Numbered from the stretch's first letter, positions 9,501-17,559 are shown. The stretch is 64,000 bases of DNA from Clostridia bacterium (GCA_017410325.1 JAFQRA010000031.1:50544-114543); one strand, 5' to 3'. Numbers and translations: made by a program. Notes: generated from the letters alone by a model not told the origin.

Positions 9501-9977
9501 GTAATCGAAATCAGAGCACAGCTTTCAACACTTATGCCAGAGCTCGGTGTCGATATGGTATTCCAGGGCCACGACCACGTATATCTCAGAACGGATGCCA
9601 TGAACAACAACGAGGTTGTCGAGGTTTACGAAATGAGCGTTGACAATAACGGCAAGACCTACACCGCAAAGGTTAACCCCGACGGTACGGTTTACGTAAT
9701 TGATGCCTGCTCCGGTGTCAAGTACTACCAGACCAAGGATGCGGCAGATACAGACGAGCTCTTCCCCAGAGCTCAGGCTATTGTTGATGCAACCTATCCC
9801 GTATTTGCGGCTATCCGCATTGAGGGCAACTCACTCTACTTCGATTCCTACGGCGTAACGGACGAGGGCACTGAGTGCATCGATTCCTTCGCTATCGTAA
9901 AGGATGCTTCAATTCAAACACCCAAGTACGAGCAGGGCGGAAAGTGCCCGATAAATAAACTCTTTGCAGCGGCATAA
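6579..9977 (+). CDS. Secreted protein with two metallophosphoesterase domains
   Basis: Exported 1132-residue protein with a signal peptide (about 1-28, ending STVFAQ). Domain 1 (about 35-330) is a calcineurin-like phosphoesterase: DLH (43-45), GDLTKDG (99-105), GNHD (133-136), THW near 254 and GHMHIHD near 297. A long unassigned linker (about 380-680) follows. Next comes an Ig/Fn3-like domain resembling the N-terminal domain of purple acid phosphatases (about 685-800). Domain 2 (about 805-1060) repeats the set: MSDSQSG, GDHVDHGD, AGNHEEHG, LHKATYS and GHDHVYL. Both sites keep their metal ligands. The C-terminus lacks an LPXTG motif or membrane anchor. It probably releases phosphate from extracellular esters. 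RBS: AAAAGGGG before the ATG. Confidence 0.85.
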   Translation: MKKRLIKIISVVLTVALLAAAVPSTVFAQNTDSGVLDIGVMTDLHYYSPKNVDDMTVFGEVSEKTISASHLSHNILLTALDFYKVKAENGELDYLFIPGDLTKDGDLVSHTELAGILENWEEETGIPVLVTNGNHDINNSNAKVFKNGAMTKDGAQITTPEQFRELYKNLGFDLAVEEFTPPSGEKAGMLSYVAQLENGYRLVVIDGGIYSADATLDGVDEHETAGRFSDATLEWALEMVEESVASGYSVIGMTHWNLVSHLGYKEHSTFTAFLIEDSQYVAELLADAGMKYAFTGHMHIHDISQLVSDSGNIIYDIATSSLINFPNLIRTVEFDNTADGVVKADIKSHNFDELKPLEWNGKTFEQPFSDYAFGINFVGDSAKNMVMELAGYYVDSFVPQIEAAGGLYNFLNDMLGLEALIDGLFDDLLGGGIGFAGITILGTKNAMGLIKDLCAQIDEAYVKHPEELMGMVSDLLDGLINIQVSDIPCTKFLDSYGFGDASKGGTFGDMISSVLVYMYLPGADMSDDAFVMDVMEKLDTGEISKKVFDALLEHLVNGFLLDGLLSTLDLNLASAFPFGTLGHVLVTAIDTVLTVVLWGDKSFTNIANTVIGLLGTFGVLEGHDVNSLLDHYIEEYLTDSQFETIDGELKNFVNDLCIDDNSEDSNILLTASLSGSYDVEKTADNLRLPSNVAVSFGDDTASTRNISWITKKSVTGSDVQISLDAAALTDELPEGVKVTTTSETVQRMNYGIDIGIAGILKYFFDVNRHTAKIEGLEPDTTYYYRIGDAAKGYWSPVGTITTADNSDSFTFFHMSDSQSGMERQYKVWANVVDTAFTMYPESAFILHTGDHVDHGDNFHHWKWLFNTAAPNLMNTAYMPTAGNHEEHGTFAIQTNFLLPSHPEQDEETGTYYSFEYNNALFMVLNANSLNEDDGLSDDQIEWLKATASASDADWKFVALHKATYSNGSHYDDSDVIEIRAQLSTLMPELGVDMVFQGHDHVYLRTDAMNNNEVVEVYEMSVDNNGKTYTAKVNPDGTVYVIDACSGVKYYQTKDAADTDELFPRAQAIVDATYPVFAAIRIEGNSLYFDSYGVTDEGTECIDSFAIVKDASIQTPKYEQGGKCPINKLFAAA

Positions 9978-9990
9978 ATATCAGCAATGT

Positions 9991-10030
9991 GCAGCCGGCA
10001 TATGATTTTTCAAAATCATATGCCGGCTGC
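9991..10030. terminator. Long perfect hairpin after the phosphoesterase gene
   Basis: A 19-bp perfect inverted repeat (starting GCAGCCGGCATATG) separated by only 2 bases. It lies 13 bp after the phosphoesterase stop, where a terminator is expected. The following bases are AAAATTTTG and not a clean T tract, so it may act as a 3'-end stabiliser or be a small palindromic repeat. Confidence 0.6.
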
Positions 10031-10070
10031 AAAATTTTGTGATATAGTTTTTAATAAGGAGGTTTTAAAA

Positions 10071-10355
10071 ATGAAAGAAAATGAGTTTAGATGCTTTTTG
10101 GAAAATGTTGAGCAAATAACAAGCAAAGAAAAAGCAATTAAATCCCGGATAAGCAGAGCGTATTTAGTTGAAGAGATTTTATGTGAAGATTTGGATTGTA
10201 TAGTAAATGATGATAAGAAGATGTATGACGCTTTAATCGTTCTAAAAGAGCTGCCGGATGAACATAATGGAAATTTGCAGAACGCTTTGAGATGGTATTA
10301 TAAATTTGCAAACAATAAAGAATTTCCGAGGTTGCATTCTTATTCAAGAAAATAA
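10071..10355 (+). CDS. Small protein of unknown function (94 aa)
   Basis: The start at 10071 follows a strong AAGGAGG site 10 bases upstream. The product is soluble, rich in Lys, Glu and Leu, and mostly helical in appearance, with no signal peptide or membrane segment. It ends in a basic RLHSYSRK tail. I do not recognise a family. It stands alone between a strong hairpin and the promoter of the symporter gene. Base composition is more A+T-rich than its neighbours, which may indicate later arrival. Confidence 0.6.
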   Translation: MKENEFRCFLENVEQITSKEKAIKSRISRAYLVEEILCEDLDCIVNDDKKMYDALIVLKELPDEHNGNLQNALRWYYKFANNKEFPRLHSYSRK

Positions 10356-10401
10356 TGTATTTCTTCTGTTGTAACTACCTTTAAATCATCTATAAAACTA
10401 A

Positions 10402-10430
10402 TTGATTTTACAACCTGAATATGATATCAT
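10402..10430 (+). promoter_or_regulatory. SigA-type promoter of the symporter gene
   Basis: TTGATT, 17-bp spacer, TATCAT, ending 36 bp before the start codon at 10467. This is the best match in the 111-bp gap. Confidence 0.55.
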
Positions 10431-10466
10431 AAATTTATATTAGATGCTTTTCAGGAGGTCGTTTTT

Positions 10467-11939
10467 ATGGCAGAAGCTGCTGTTCAGGAACAGAAGGCAT
10501 TATCCGGCAACCGCCGCTACGTCGGCACAAGGGAAACCGTTGCCTACGTTGCCTACGACGTTGCACAAAGCTTCAACATCAATAAATATGCCGATATTTT
10601 CATAACTGATATTGTCCAGATAGCTCTCAGCTTCCAGACTCTTGTTACCTTTGTTATCGGTATATGGGACGTTATAAACGATATTTTCCTTGCTGCAATT
10701 GTTGACAAAACCCGAACACGCTTCGGCAAATTCAGGCCGTGGCTTCTCGTGTGCTCAGGTCCCGGCTTCCTGCTGACCCTTATATACTGGCTTTTGCCCA
10801 TACTCTTTGCAGGCACAAGCCCCGAACACGCAGGCAAGCTGGCGTTTTATATGATATTCCAGCTTGTAAATAACCTCAACGGTTCGCTTGCCAATATTTC
10901 AAGAACGGGTATGCTTTCCACAATCACCCCCAACGTTATTGAACGTACAAGGCTGATTACCCAGGCAAGCCTGTTTTCGGGCTTTGTCGAAAAGTGGCCC
11001 GAAATATTTATGGGTCTGCTTATCGACCTTATCAACCACGGCAAGCTGAAAATACCGATGCGCTCGCTTTACGTTACCGCAGGTGTTTTCACCGCAACGG
11101 TTTCCGCCGCACTGGGTCTGTTCTTCGTGTTTACGGCAAAGGAAAGAGTTGTTCAGAACACCGAAAAGCCCAGTATTTTCCAGGGAATAAAATCCGTTAT
11201 CAACAACAAGCCCCTGCTCATTCTGACAATCACGGAGTTTATGACCGCCTTTGGTATGAATTCCGGCACGAACTATTACTACATAAACGTTCTCGGCTTT
11301 GCTTCAATGACAACCGTTGTCGGTATCCCGGGTGCCTTCGTTTCGCCCACAAGCTATGCCTTCGTTACCAAGGCGCGTGAGCGGTTTTCCACCAGAACCC
11401 TGTGGATTTTCAGCTCCCATATCGGCGATTTCCTTATGATTTTTGTTTACATCATCGGCGCAATCAACAAGAACTACAAGAAGCTTGCCGTTATGATTCC
11501 CGCCTTTATGATAAGAGAAACGCTGTGGATGACCTGCTGGGGTCTGATGAACGTTATTCCTGAGGAAATGCGCAACGAAACCATCGACTACGGCGAATGG
11601 AAAAACGGCTACAGAACCGAGGGTATGACGGGCGTTGCCAAGGATTTGGCAAGAAAGCTTGTCGGTACGGTAGGCGCTTCGATAAAAGCCTTCCTGCTCA
11701 GCAAAATCGGCTACGTCGAGGGCGCAGGCTACGGCAACCAGTCCGCAAGAACGGAGTATATGCTCTTTGCAATGTGTACGCTTCTTCCCACGGTTACAAG
11801 CGTATTCGGCCTTATTCCCAAATTCTTCTACGACCTTTCGGGTGAAAAGAGGGAGCGTATGTACCGTGAGCTTATGGAACGCCGCCAGAGCATCATAGAC
11901 AAGGCAAACGAGCTCGGCGAAGACCTCAATAAAGAATAA
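10467..11939 (+). CDS. GPH-family (MFS-type) glycoside:cation symporter
   Basis: Integral membrane transporter of the glycoside-pentoside-hexuronide:cation symporter family, 490 residues with about twelve hydrophobic segments. Family marks include the N-terminal TRETVAYVAYD segment, the loop motif DKTRTRFGKFRPW between helices 2 and 3, and a central-loop IKSVINNKPLL. The C-terminal tail is charged and cytoplasmic. An AGGAGG site precedes the ATG. Members of this group take up glycosides or uronides with Na+ or H+. With the beta-helix enzyme upstream, an oligosaccharide or uronide substrate is plausible but not proven. Confidence 0.85.
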   Translation: MAEAAVQEQKALSGNRRYVGTRETVAYVAYDVAQSFNINKYADIFITDIVQIALSFQTLVTFVIGIWDVINDIFLAAIVDKTRTRFGKFRPWLLVCSGPGFLLTLIYWLLPILFAGTSPEHAGKLAFYMIFQLVNNLNGSLANISRTGMLSTITPNVIERTRLITQASLFSGFVEKWPEIFMGLLIDLINHGKLKIPMRSLYVTAGVFTATVSAALGLFFVFTAKERVVQNTEKPSIFQGIKSVINNKPLLILTITEFMTAFGMNSGTNYYYINVLGFASMTTVVGIPGAFVSPTSYAFVTKARERFSTRTLWIFSSHIGDFLMIFVYIIGAINKNYKKLAVMIPAFMIRETLWMTCWGLMNVIPEEMRNETIDYGEWKNGYRTEGMTGVAKDLARKLVGTVGASIKAFLLSKIGYVEGAGYGNQSARTEYMLFAMCTLLPTVTSVFGLIPKFFYDLSGEKRERMYRELMERRQSIIDKANELGEDLNKE

Positions 11940-11950
11940 CAGATTAAATT

Positions 11951-11991
11951 AAAACTGCCCGGTTTTCATCAAAAGAAAATCAGGCAGTTTT
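11951..11991. terminator. Intrinsic terminator between convergent genes
   Basis: Stem AAAACTGCC / GGCAGTTTT, with an inner TTTTC/GAAAA pairing across the loop. It follows the symporter stop by 11 bp and overlaps the end of the convergent antiporter gene. Flanking A- and T-rich tracts allow use in both directions. Confidence 0.8.
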
Positions 11992-13293
11992 GTTATGTGC
12001 TCTTTTGTTTTTTATCGTTTCAACCGCCAATTGCCACAGCGGCAATATGTACGGGAAGAAGGCGAAAGCAATACAAATCGGTGAGCAGCCTACCGAGGCT
12101 ATCGGCACAGCCGCCGCAGTTGACCACGGGATAAGTGCAGGTATAAGCACCGCTGTATCCTCAAGGTGAATTGCAGACTTTTCACCGCGCTTTTCAAGCT
12201 CTGCGCAAAGCTGATGGGTGAGTATTACGGTGAGTGTCTGATTGCAGGCGATTACACTGCCGAGCACCGATGTGCAAAGCGTTGCAATATACGGCGAGGT
12301 GCGCTGTGACAGCTTGGAGATACTTTCCTTTATCCCGTCAAGCAAGCCCGTTTTAAGGAATATTCCCGAATATGAAGAGGAAAGGCAGACTATGGCACCC
12401 GCCTTGAGCATTGATACGATTCCGCCGCCGTTGAGAATAGCTGCAACCTCGGCGTTTTCTCCGACAAAGCCGCTGAACATCAGCTGCGGCAGTTCGGCCG
12501 GCGAAGTGTGCTGAACGAACAGACAAATCGGAATTGAAACGAGAATGCTTGCCGACATTGTAATGCGCACGTTCACCTTGAAAAGCGAAAGTACAACGAT
12601 TACTGCGGCAGGCAGAAGCGTTACGGGGTGAAGCGCAAATTCTTTGCCGAAAAGCCCGTATAAATCGGGGGTTTCGCCGACACCTTCCGTGAAAAAGCCG
12701 AGCAGTATATACGCCGCACAGGTCAGCGCAAACGGAACGGCGGCCGTGCGGAGCATATTTTTAACGTTCAAAAAGATATTGGTGTGCGTCAGTTGCGAAA
12801 CGAGCATTGCGCTTGCGGAAACGGGTGAGCAGCGGTCGCCGAAATATGCGCCCGAAAGCACCGCACCGCCCATAAAAACGGGGTTTATTCCGATTGCGGC
12901 GGCTATTGTTGCGCATATCACGCCCATCGTTGCCGAGGTGCCGAAAGCCGTGCCCGTAAGGCACGAAACCAAAGCGTTGAGCAGAAAGGCCGCAAGCAGA
13001 AAAACGTGAGGATTTATCAGCCTTGAAGCGTAGCAGACGATTGTTGCAATTGTGCCTGCCTCACGCCACACTGCGGTCATAATTCCGATAAAAAGAAAGG
13101 AAACAAGCACGGTTTTGGCCTTGCCTGCGCCCGAAATCAGCATCCTTAAAAGCTCTGACAGACCGTAGCCTTTTTTTATTCCGTAGAGCATAAAAATTAC
13201 AAGACCTGCTATGAGGGCGGGGAGTACGGAAAAACCGAATATTATGCACACGAGCAGGGCTATACAGAATAATGAAAGCGTAATCAGCTCCAC
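11980..13293 (-). CDS. NhaC-family Na+/H+ antiporter-like membrane protein
   Basis: Membrane protein of 437 residues with about eleven hydrophobic segments. The GTG start at 13293 (VELITLSLF) is chosen because AGAGGTGG lies just upstream; a longer TTG start at 13320 has no ribosome site. Family marks include FIGIMTAVWREAGT, LTGTAFGTSATMGV, SGAYFGDRCSPVSASA and the late ACNQTLTVILTHQL and ALIPWSTAAA motifs seen in NhaC-type antiporters. Some relatives exchange organic acids such as malate/lactate, so ion specificity is not certain. The gene is leftward and monocistronic, with a terminator of the phosphatase gene just upstream. Confidence 0.85.
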   Translation of the reverse strand: MELITLSLFCIALLVCIIFGFSVLPALIAGLVIFMLYGIKKGYGLSELLRMLISGAGKAKTVLVSFLFIGIMTAVWREAGTIATIVCYASRLINPHVFLLAAFLLNALVSCLTGTAFGTSATMGVICATIAAAIGINPVFMGGAVLSGAYFGDRCSPVSASAMLVSQLTHTNIFLNVKNMLRTAAVPFALTCAAYILLGFFTEGVGETPDLYGLFGKEFALHPVTLLPAAVIVVLSLFKVNVRITMSASILVSIPICLFVQHTSPAELPQLMFSGFVGENAEVAAILNGGGIVSMLKAGAIVCLSSSYSGIFLKTGLLDGIKESISKLSQRTSPYIATLCTSVLGSVIACNQTLTVILTHQLCAELEKRGEKSAIHLEDTAVLIPALIPWSTAAAVPIASVGCSPICIAFAFFPYILPLWQLAVETIKNKRAHNKTA

Positions 13294-13349
13294 GCCGCCA
13301 CCTCTTTTCGACAAATTCAAAAATATTATAGCCTCTTTTTCAAAAAAAT

Positions 13350-13381
13350 CAACAGCCGATCCGTCATAAAATCGGCTGTTG
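13350..13381 (-). terminator. Intrinsic terminator of the phosphatase gene
   Basis: An 11-bp perfect stem (CAACAGCCGAT / ATCGGCTGTTG) with a 10-base loop, followed on the minus strand by a run of seven T after GA. It lies just after the phosphatase stop. Confidence 0.88.
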
Positions 13382-13386
13382 TTCGG

Positions 13387-13848
13387 TTATGTCAGTTCTT
13401 TCAGCAGGGCTTCACAACCCTCAACAATATCAGCGTAAGTTACCTCAAAATTTCCCGTGTACCACGGGTCGGCAACATCGCCGGGACGGCTTGTGTGATT
13501 CATCAGTTTGCTGATTTTGCACTTAGGGTCGCCGCCGAGCATTCTCAGCATATTTCGCAGATTGTTTTCGTCCATACAAATGAGATAATCGTAATTTTCA
13601 TAATCTCTCTTTGTCAGTTGTACGGCTCTCTTGCCCTCGCAGGAAATGCCGTGCTTTGCAAGCTCCTTTTTTGCAGGCGGATAAACGGGGTTGCCTATAC
13701 CGTTAAAGATTTCCTCATCGCTCGTGGCACACGAAGCTATAAGGAAATTTTGCGCAATTCCCCGTTCTCTGACCATATTTTTAAGTATAAATTCCGCCAT
13801 GGGACTGCGGCAGATATTGCCGTGGCAGACAAACATTACTTTTATCAT
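13387..13848 (-). CDS. Low-molecular-weight protein-tyrosine phosphatase, 5' end rebuilt by element insertion
   Basis: Cytoplasmic LMW phosphatase of 153 residues, the normal length. The P-loop CHGNICRS (residues 8-15) carries the catalytic Cys8 and Arg14, and the general-acid motif is ADPWYTG near residue 128. An AAAGAGG site lies before the ATG. The first 13 codons and the upstream region were brought in by the integrated element: codons 7-13 are identical to the orphan start left at the far end (36813-36833), while codons 4-5 differ (V M here, L L there). The enzyme is therefore predicted to be intact, but its transcription must now come from element DNA. Physiological substrates are unknown. 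Confidence 0.93.
   Translation of the reverse strand: MIKVMFVCHGNICRSPMAEFILKNMVRERGIAQNFLIASCATSDEEIFNGIGNPVYPPAKKELAKHGISCEGKRAVQLTKRDYENYDYLICMDENNLRNMLRMLGGDPKCKISKLMNHTSRPGDVADPWYTGNFEVTYADIVEGCEALLKELT
13810..13830. repeat. attL: left copy of the 21-bp insertion-site repeat
   Basis: Identical to 36813-36833 and in the same orientation. It spans exactly codons 7-13 of the phosphatase (V C H G N I C) and begins GCAGATATTGCC on the plus strand. The bases on either side differ from the other copy. It marks the junction between chromosome (left) and element (right). Confidence 0.88.
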
Positions 13849-13952
13849 TCTATATACCTCTTTATTTTCTGCTATATGTAGTGTTTTTGGGTGAAATTAA
13901 CACAATATATGCGATTTCTCTCTATACAGGCCTCTGTTCAAAGTGCGGAAAT

Positions 13953-13991
13953 TGGTGTAAAAATGGTGTAGTATGGTGTAAATTTGGTGTA
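13953..13991. repeat. Left arm-type sites: four phased TGGTGTA repeats
   Basis: TGGTGTA occurs at 13953, 13964, 13974 and 13985, spaced 11, 10 and 11 bp apart, so all lie on one face of the helix. They are between attL and the integrase gene, and the same heptamer recurs near attR. The integrase has an N-terminal arm-binding-type domain, so these are the probable arm sites. Confidence 0.72.
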
Positions 13992-14012
13992 ATGATTTAA
14001 GGTGCAAACAGG

Positions 14013-15191
14013 TTATTTATTTACAGCAAGCTTAACCACTTCACCCATATCTTTTACCGCATAATCAAGATCTACGTCAACGTAATAAGCGAGTGTAGTT
14101 GCGATATCGGCATGACCCATAACATACTGCAGACTTTTTATATTCATTTTTGCGTATGCCATATTGGTACAAAACGTGTGGCGAAAAACATGCGGTGTGA
14201 TTCTAGGCAGAACAACAGAATGGGTTTCTGCGAATTTTTCTCTGAGTCTTTTTATCGCGTGCTGATAATCAACAGCAGTATGTGGCTGACCGTAGTAATT
14301 AAGAAAAAGAAAGCCTGAGTATCCGTCTACAATCGTTTCGATTTTAGGGTTATTGCGATCGGCAATAACGCGTTTAAAAGCGTTATATGCTTCAACAGTC
14401 ATCGGAATCTGACGCACAGCGTTTTCGGTTTTAGGCTCATCTACCGCATAGACCCCGCCCTTCTTCTTGTAAAGCTTGTGATCAACATTAATGACGCCGT
14501 TTTCAAAATCAATGTCCTTAAAGGTCAAACCGCAAAATTCGCTGATACGAAGGCCGGTTTCAAGAAGTATAAGACAAGCATCATAATACTTGGAGCCTAT
14601 TTTATCCCCCTTCAAAAAATTCATAAACGTTTCCTGTTCATGAGCCTTTAGAGCAGGAATTTTTTCTGCATCATCTTTTATATTTATGGATTTGAGCTTA
14701 AAATCAAAGGGATTTGCGGAAATAATTCTGTCTTCAACTGCCATTTGAAAAGCAGGCTTGACGACACCACGTATAGTACATATGGTGTTGCGCTTATAGC
14801 CTCTGTCGTGAAGAGAAATAAGCCACGCTTTTGCTTCGGATATTTTCACTGTGCAGATTTTGCGGTTTGCAAAAGGTTCGGTTTTAAGCACATTAACAAC
14901 AAAATTGTAATTTACCTTTGTGGAATAAACGGCGTCTCCGGTTAAAGGCAGATACTTGAGAACGAGCTCCATGACGGTCATATTGCCTGCCGAATAGCTG
15001 ATACCCTGAAACATACACTGCTGAATCTTTTTTTCTTCCTCTCTGAGTTCATCAAGAGTTGCAGCGTATATAGTTTTGCGAGTTCCGTTTTCGCTATAAC
15101 GATAGTAATACAGACCGTTATCACTTCTCTGACCTTCGCCTTTTCTCAGTACGGTTCTGTTGGAATCGGTTCGTTTGTTTTTGTTTTTCAT
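14013..15191 (-). CDS. int: Tn916-type tyrosine recombinase (integrase)
   Basis: Site-specific recombinase of 392 residues that should integrate and excise the element. Residues about 10-70 form an arm-binding domain (RSDNGLYYYRYSENGTRKTIYA) as in Tn916 and lambda Int. Residues about 75-180 are the core-binding SAM-like domain. The catalytic domain shows Arg in TGLRISE, Lys in a KTENAVRQ segment, HVFRHT (His-x-x-Arg), GHADIATT (His) and the nucleophile Tyr in TLAYYVDVD. All catalytic residues are present. GGAGC lies about 9 bases before the ATG at 15191. The gene is next to attL and downstream of xis, in the usual order for this class. Confidence 0.95.
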   Translation of the reverse strand: MKNKNKRTDSNRTVLRKGEGQRSDNGLYYYRYSENGTRKTIYAATLDELREEEKKIQQCMFQGISYSAGNMTVMELVLKYLPLTGDAVYSTKVNYNFVVNVLKTEPFANRKICTVKISEAKAWLISLHDRGYKRNTICTIRGVVKPAFQMAVEDRIISANPFDFKLKSINIKDDAEKIPALKAHEQETFMNFLKGDKIGSKYYDACLILLETGLRISEFCGLTFKDIDFENGVINVDHKLYKKKGGVYAVDEPKTENAVRQIPMTVEAYNAFKRVIADRNNPKIETIVDGYSGFLFLNYYGQPHTAVDYQHAIKRLREKFAETHSVVLPRITPHVFRHTFCTNMAYAKMNIKSLQYVMGHADIATTLAYYVDVDLDYAVKDMGEVVKLAVNK

Positions 15192-15217
15192 CTTTAAAAA
15201 GCTCCTTTTTTGTAAAA

Positions 15218-15272
15218 GAGCCTTGATATGATTGTGTATTATACCATGACACTTCGTATTATATCAAGGCTC
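15218..15272. promoter_or_regulatory. Inverted repeat between xis and int
   Basis: A 12-bp perfect inverted repeat (GAGCCTTGATAT / ATATCAAGGCTC) with a 31-base loop. It fills the gap between the end of xis and the start of int. It could be a terminator that reduces int read-through, or a protein-binding site. A partial match, TATATCAAGG, occurs near the other end of the element at about 36714. Confidence 0.5.
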
Positions 15273-15293
15273 ATTTTTAATTTCTATCTGCTG

Positions 15294-15539
15294 TTAAATT
15301 GAATATGTTTTTGAAATAAATTCATCGAGCTCACGACGTTTTATAAGGCGCTTGCTCTTGTTCCAGAAAACGAAGCTGCAGTCTTCTTTATTCGAAAGGA
15401 TTCTGAGGGCACATATACCTATACCTGAATACTTAGCTGCTTCTTCAAGAGTAAGCAAGGCCTTGTGCCAGATCGGAACACAATCGTTTGATGAAACTGA
15501 GATTTCTTCTGCAACATCATATATATTGTTTTTTTCCAT
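15294..15539 (-). CDS. xis: Excisionase (Tn916 Xis-like)
   Basis: An 81-residue DNA-bending recombination directionality factor. The pattern VPIWHKALLTLEEAAKYSGI, then LRILSN and a basic KRLIKRRELDEFI, matches the winged-helix excisionases of Tn916-like elements. It lies directly upstream of int in the same direction, as in that family. The start at 15539 has a GGAG site. It is expected to favour excision over integration. Confidence 0.88.
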   Translation of the reverse strand: MEKNNIYDVAEEISVSSNDCVPIWHKALLTLEEAAKYSGIGICALRILSNKEDCSFVFWNKSKRLIKRRELDEFISKTYSI

Positions 15540-15686
15540 TTTTGGAGTTCTCCTTCATTTTATTTTGGCGAGGAGCTGCATTCCTGCCACCCTGTTTGGG
15601 AGGCTGTGTAATCATTCTCAGAGAAAATCTCATTTAAAAATACGGCTGACCTTTGGGTTCCGTTTCCTCAATCAGAAGCAAGGTTA

Positions 15687-15938
15687 TTATTTATACTTTT
15701 TCTTGCTTCTTTTTTCCTTTTTGTAGTGCGTAGGTCTTGCATTCAGGTCCGATGACGGATCCCAAAACCTATAGCACTCCGTTTTGTTTGGGTCGAATAT
15801 ATCGAAATATTCGCAATAACCCATTAAATGATTTTTGCGATAGTGTCTGCATTTTTTACAGTCACACTTAATCTTCGCAGGTTTTTTCATACGATGCGTC
15901 GTCATTGAAGCACCGTATTTTCCTTTAGACTTTGACAT
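15687..15938 (-). CDS. Small basic Cys-rich protein of unknown function
   Basis: The start at 15938 (MSKSKGKYG) is chosen because GGAG lies 10 bases upstream; an upstream extension has no ribosome site. The 83-residue product is strongly basic at both ends and has a cysteine cluster C-x-C-x2-C, then C and C within about 30 residues (CDCKKCRHY, GYCEYF, ECYRFW). This could form a small zinc-binding knuckle. It lies between the replication gene and xis, where integrative elements often carry small proteins of this kind. Function unknown; DNA or RNA binding is a guess. Confidence 0.65.
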   Translation of the reverse strand: MSKSKGKYGASMTTHRMKKPAKIKCDCKKCRHYRKNHLMGYCEYFDIFDPNKTECYRFWDPSSDLNARPTHYKKEKRSKKKYK

Positions 15939-16137
15939 AGGTGCGCTTCTCCTTTCTTGAAATTTTTTTATTATGTAAACTGATAAATTCATCAGGTACA
16001 TTCGTAGTTATATGAGTGTTCATCCTTTCCGGCAAAATGTTGAATGTTGTACGGGATTCTTTATTTGATTTGGGGCTTGTCTTTCTATATTATTAAGTAT
16101 TAGATTTTTAGTAACACTCGGATATTTTAGAAAAAAT

Positions 16138-17304
16138 CTATTCTCTCTTATAGTGTAAAGGCTTCAACCATATAAGGAAGATATATCTTTCAGTAGGGTG
16201 TTTTAATGAATTACAAACTAAAGATTTGTTTCTGAAACTCTTCTTCTTTATCTTTACATCCTTAAGAACAACATCCTCATAAAGAATATGTTTAAGGTCC
16301 TTAAGGAAACAGATATTTTCAAAAAAGCTTACAGGTCTGTTCAATTTTGTATATAGAATTGAAATACCAATATTGTTTGTTATTTCAAGACATCTGTTAT
16401 AGTTCTTTGAAGATGTTTTCTTAGCTTCAAAAGCTCCGACTTCATTGATATAAGCAAAGAAGTTCATTATGTTTTTATATACAGTGTCGGAGTATTCTTT
16501 CTTGTTTAAATATGATTTAATCAGTTTATAATACTGATCTTTGGGCATAAAACTCAGATGAAGATTGTGCCTTTTTAGCCTTTTGACAAATGGATTGTTT
16601 GTCAAATCCTCAAGAGTTCCGAAATTATCTCTGCCAATATCCTCTTCAAGAGATTTGCTCATATCTTTCCATCTTAATTCAAGTCTCCATATGTTAGGCT
16701 TTATTAAAATTTTGCTTTTTTCAAGCATTTCGGCTGTTTTGTCATATAAAACAATATCTTCTGACGCAGAATAATGACAAAAGCTCGTTTCGTATTTATA
16801 TGGGGTTTTCCTCATTTTTCCGGGTTCGTGATTCGAAAAATACATCCGAGTAAACAAGTTAAACAGTTCCTTGCCGACTTCTTTATCTTGAACTTCAAAA
16901 GATACGCTTCGCTCGATTTTTGTTATCGAAAAAATACTTAAGTCTATATTTTCTACCGGTTCACATAAGTTAATGTCTACATCAGCAAAATGATTAATAA
17001 TTTTGCAGAACAGTATATATTTATCCTCCTTGCTTATGCCTGTAATGTTATAATCGTAAAGCAGTTTTGGTGCTGAAAATTCTATAAATAGCCTTCCGAA
17101 ACAGTAACTTGACCCTCTTATATGCTGAATAGGTTTAAAATTCATTTTGAAAGAACATGCACCTATAGTATCTTTTTTGAAATACATATAGCGGTTGGTT
17201 TTGTCCCATCCCTTTTTAGTATTTACCTCGCATAAACAACAGCATTTGATAACATCACAAAAAATCTCATTATGATTATTTGCTATAGGTTTTAATTTGC
17301 TCAA
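16138..17304 (-). CDS. Probable rolling-circle replication initiator (phage/plasmid gene II/X-like)
   Basis: A 388-residue protein that is very A+T-rich at the DNA level. The core IVLYDKTAEMLEK followed by NIWRLELRWKDMSK resembles the phage/plasmid replication protein family that includes filamentous-phage gene II/X proteins. N-terminal residues include a Cys-rich stretch (KCCCLCEV). I cannot point to the catalytic tyrosine with certainty. Its place between xis and a divergent XRE regulator is typical of replication modules in small integrative elements. It would nick an origin to start rolling-circle replication after excision, and in the absence of a separate relaxase it might also start transfer. 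Confidence 0.6.
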   Translation of the reverse strand: MSKLKPIANNHNEIFCDVIKCCCLCEVNTKKGWDKTNRYMYFKKDTIGACSFKMNFKPIQHIRGSSYCFGRLFIEFSAPKLLYDYNITGISKEDKYILFCKIINHFADVDINLCEPVENIDLSIFSITKIERSVSFEVQDKEVGKELFNLFTRMYFSNHEPGKMRKTPYKYETSFCHYSASEDIVLYDKTAEMLEKSKILIKPNIWRLELRWKDMSKSLEEDIGRDNFGTLEDLTNNPFVKRLKRHNLHLSFMPKDQYYKLIKSYLNKKEYSDTVYKNIMNFFAYINEVGAFEAKKTSSKNYNRCLEITNNIGISILYTKLNRPVSFFENICFLKDLKHILYEDVVLKDVKIKKKSFRNKSLVCNSLKHPTERYIFLIWLKPLHYKRE

Positions 17305-17483
17305 TTTTCGCTCACTTTTCCTTCGTTTTTTCTAATCACCGAAAATATGTAATCGCAAAGGGTTGAAAATGAACGCAAAAAACGCAAGAATCCGCAAATT
17401 ATGTCTTGATATATTAACATTTTCAAACTATTTTATAAAAATGCATAAAATAGTTAACTTTTTGTAAAAAATCAGCAGTTTGC

Positions 17484-17512
17484 TTGACAGGAAAATCGGC
17501 AAAAATTAGAAT
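17484..17512 (+). promoter_or_regulatory. SigA-type promoter of the XRE regulator gene
   Basis: Perfect -35 TTGACA, a 17-bp spacer and -10 TAGAAT, ending 47 bp before the ATG at 17560. It lies in the A+T-rich divergent gap between the replication gene and the regulator. Confidence 0.8.
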
Positions 17513-17559
17513 AAAAGTGAGATTTTCAGTCGAATTAAACTGATAGGGAGAGTTGCCGT

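Noticed and set aside
13953-13991. Short direct repeats considered as a CRISPR array
   Set aside because: A 7-bp unit at 10-11 bp spacing with no spacers and no cas genes; fits integrase arm sites.
13849-14012. tRNA gene as the integration target
   Set aside because: No cloverleaf-like sequence; the duplicated att core lies in the phosphatase coding region.
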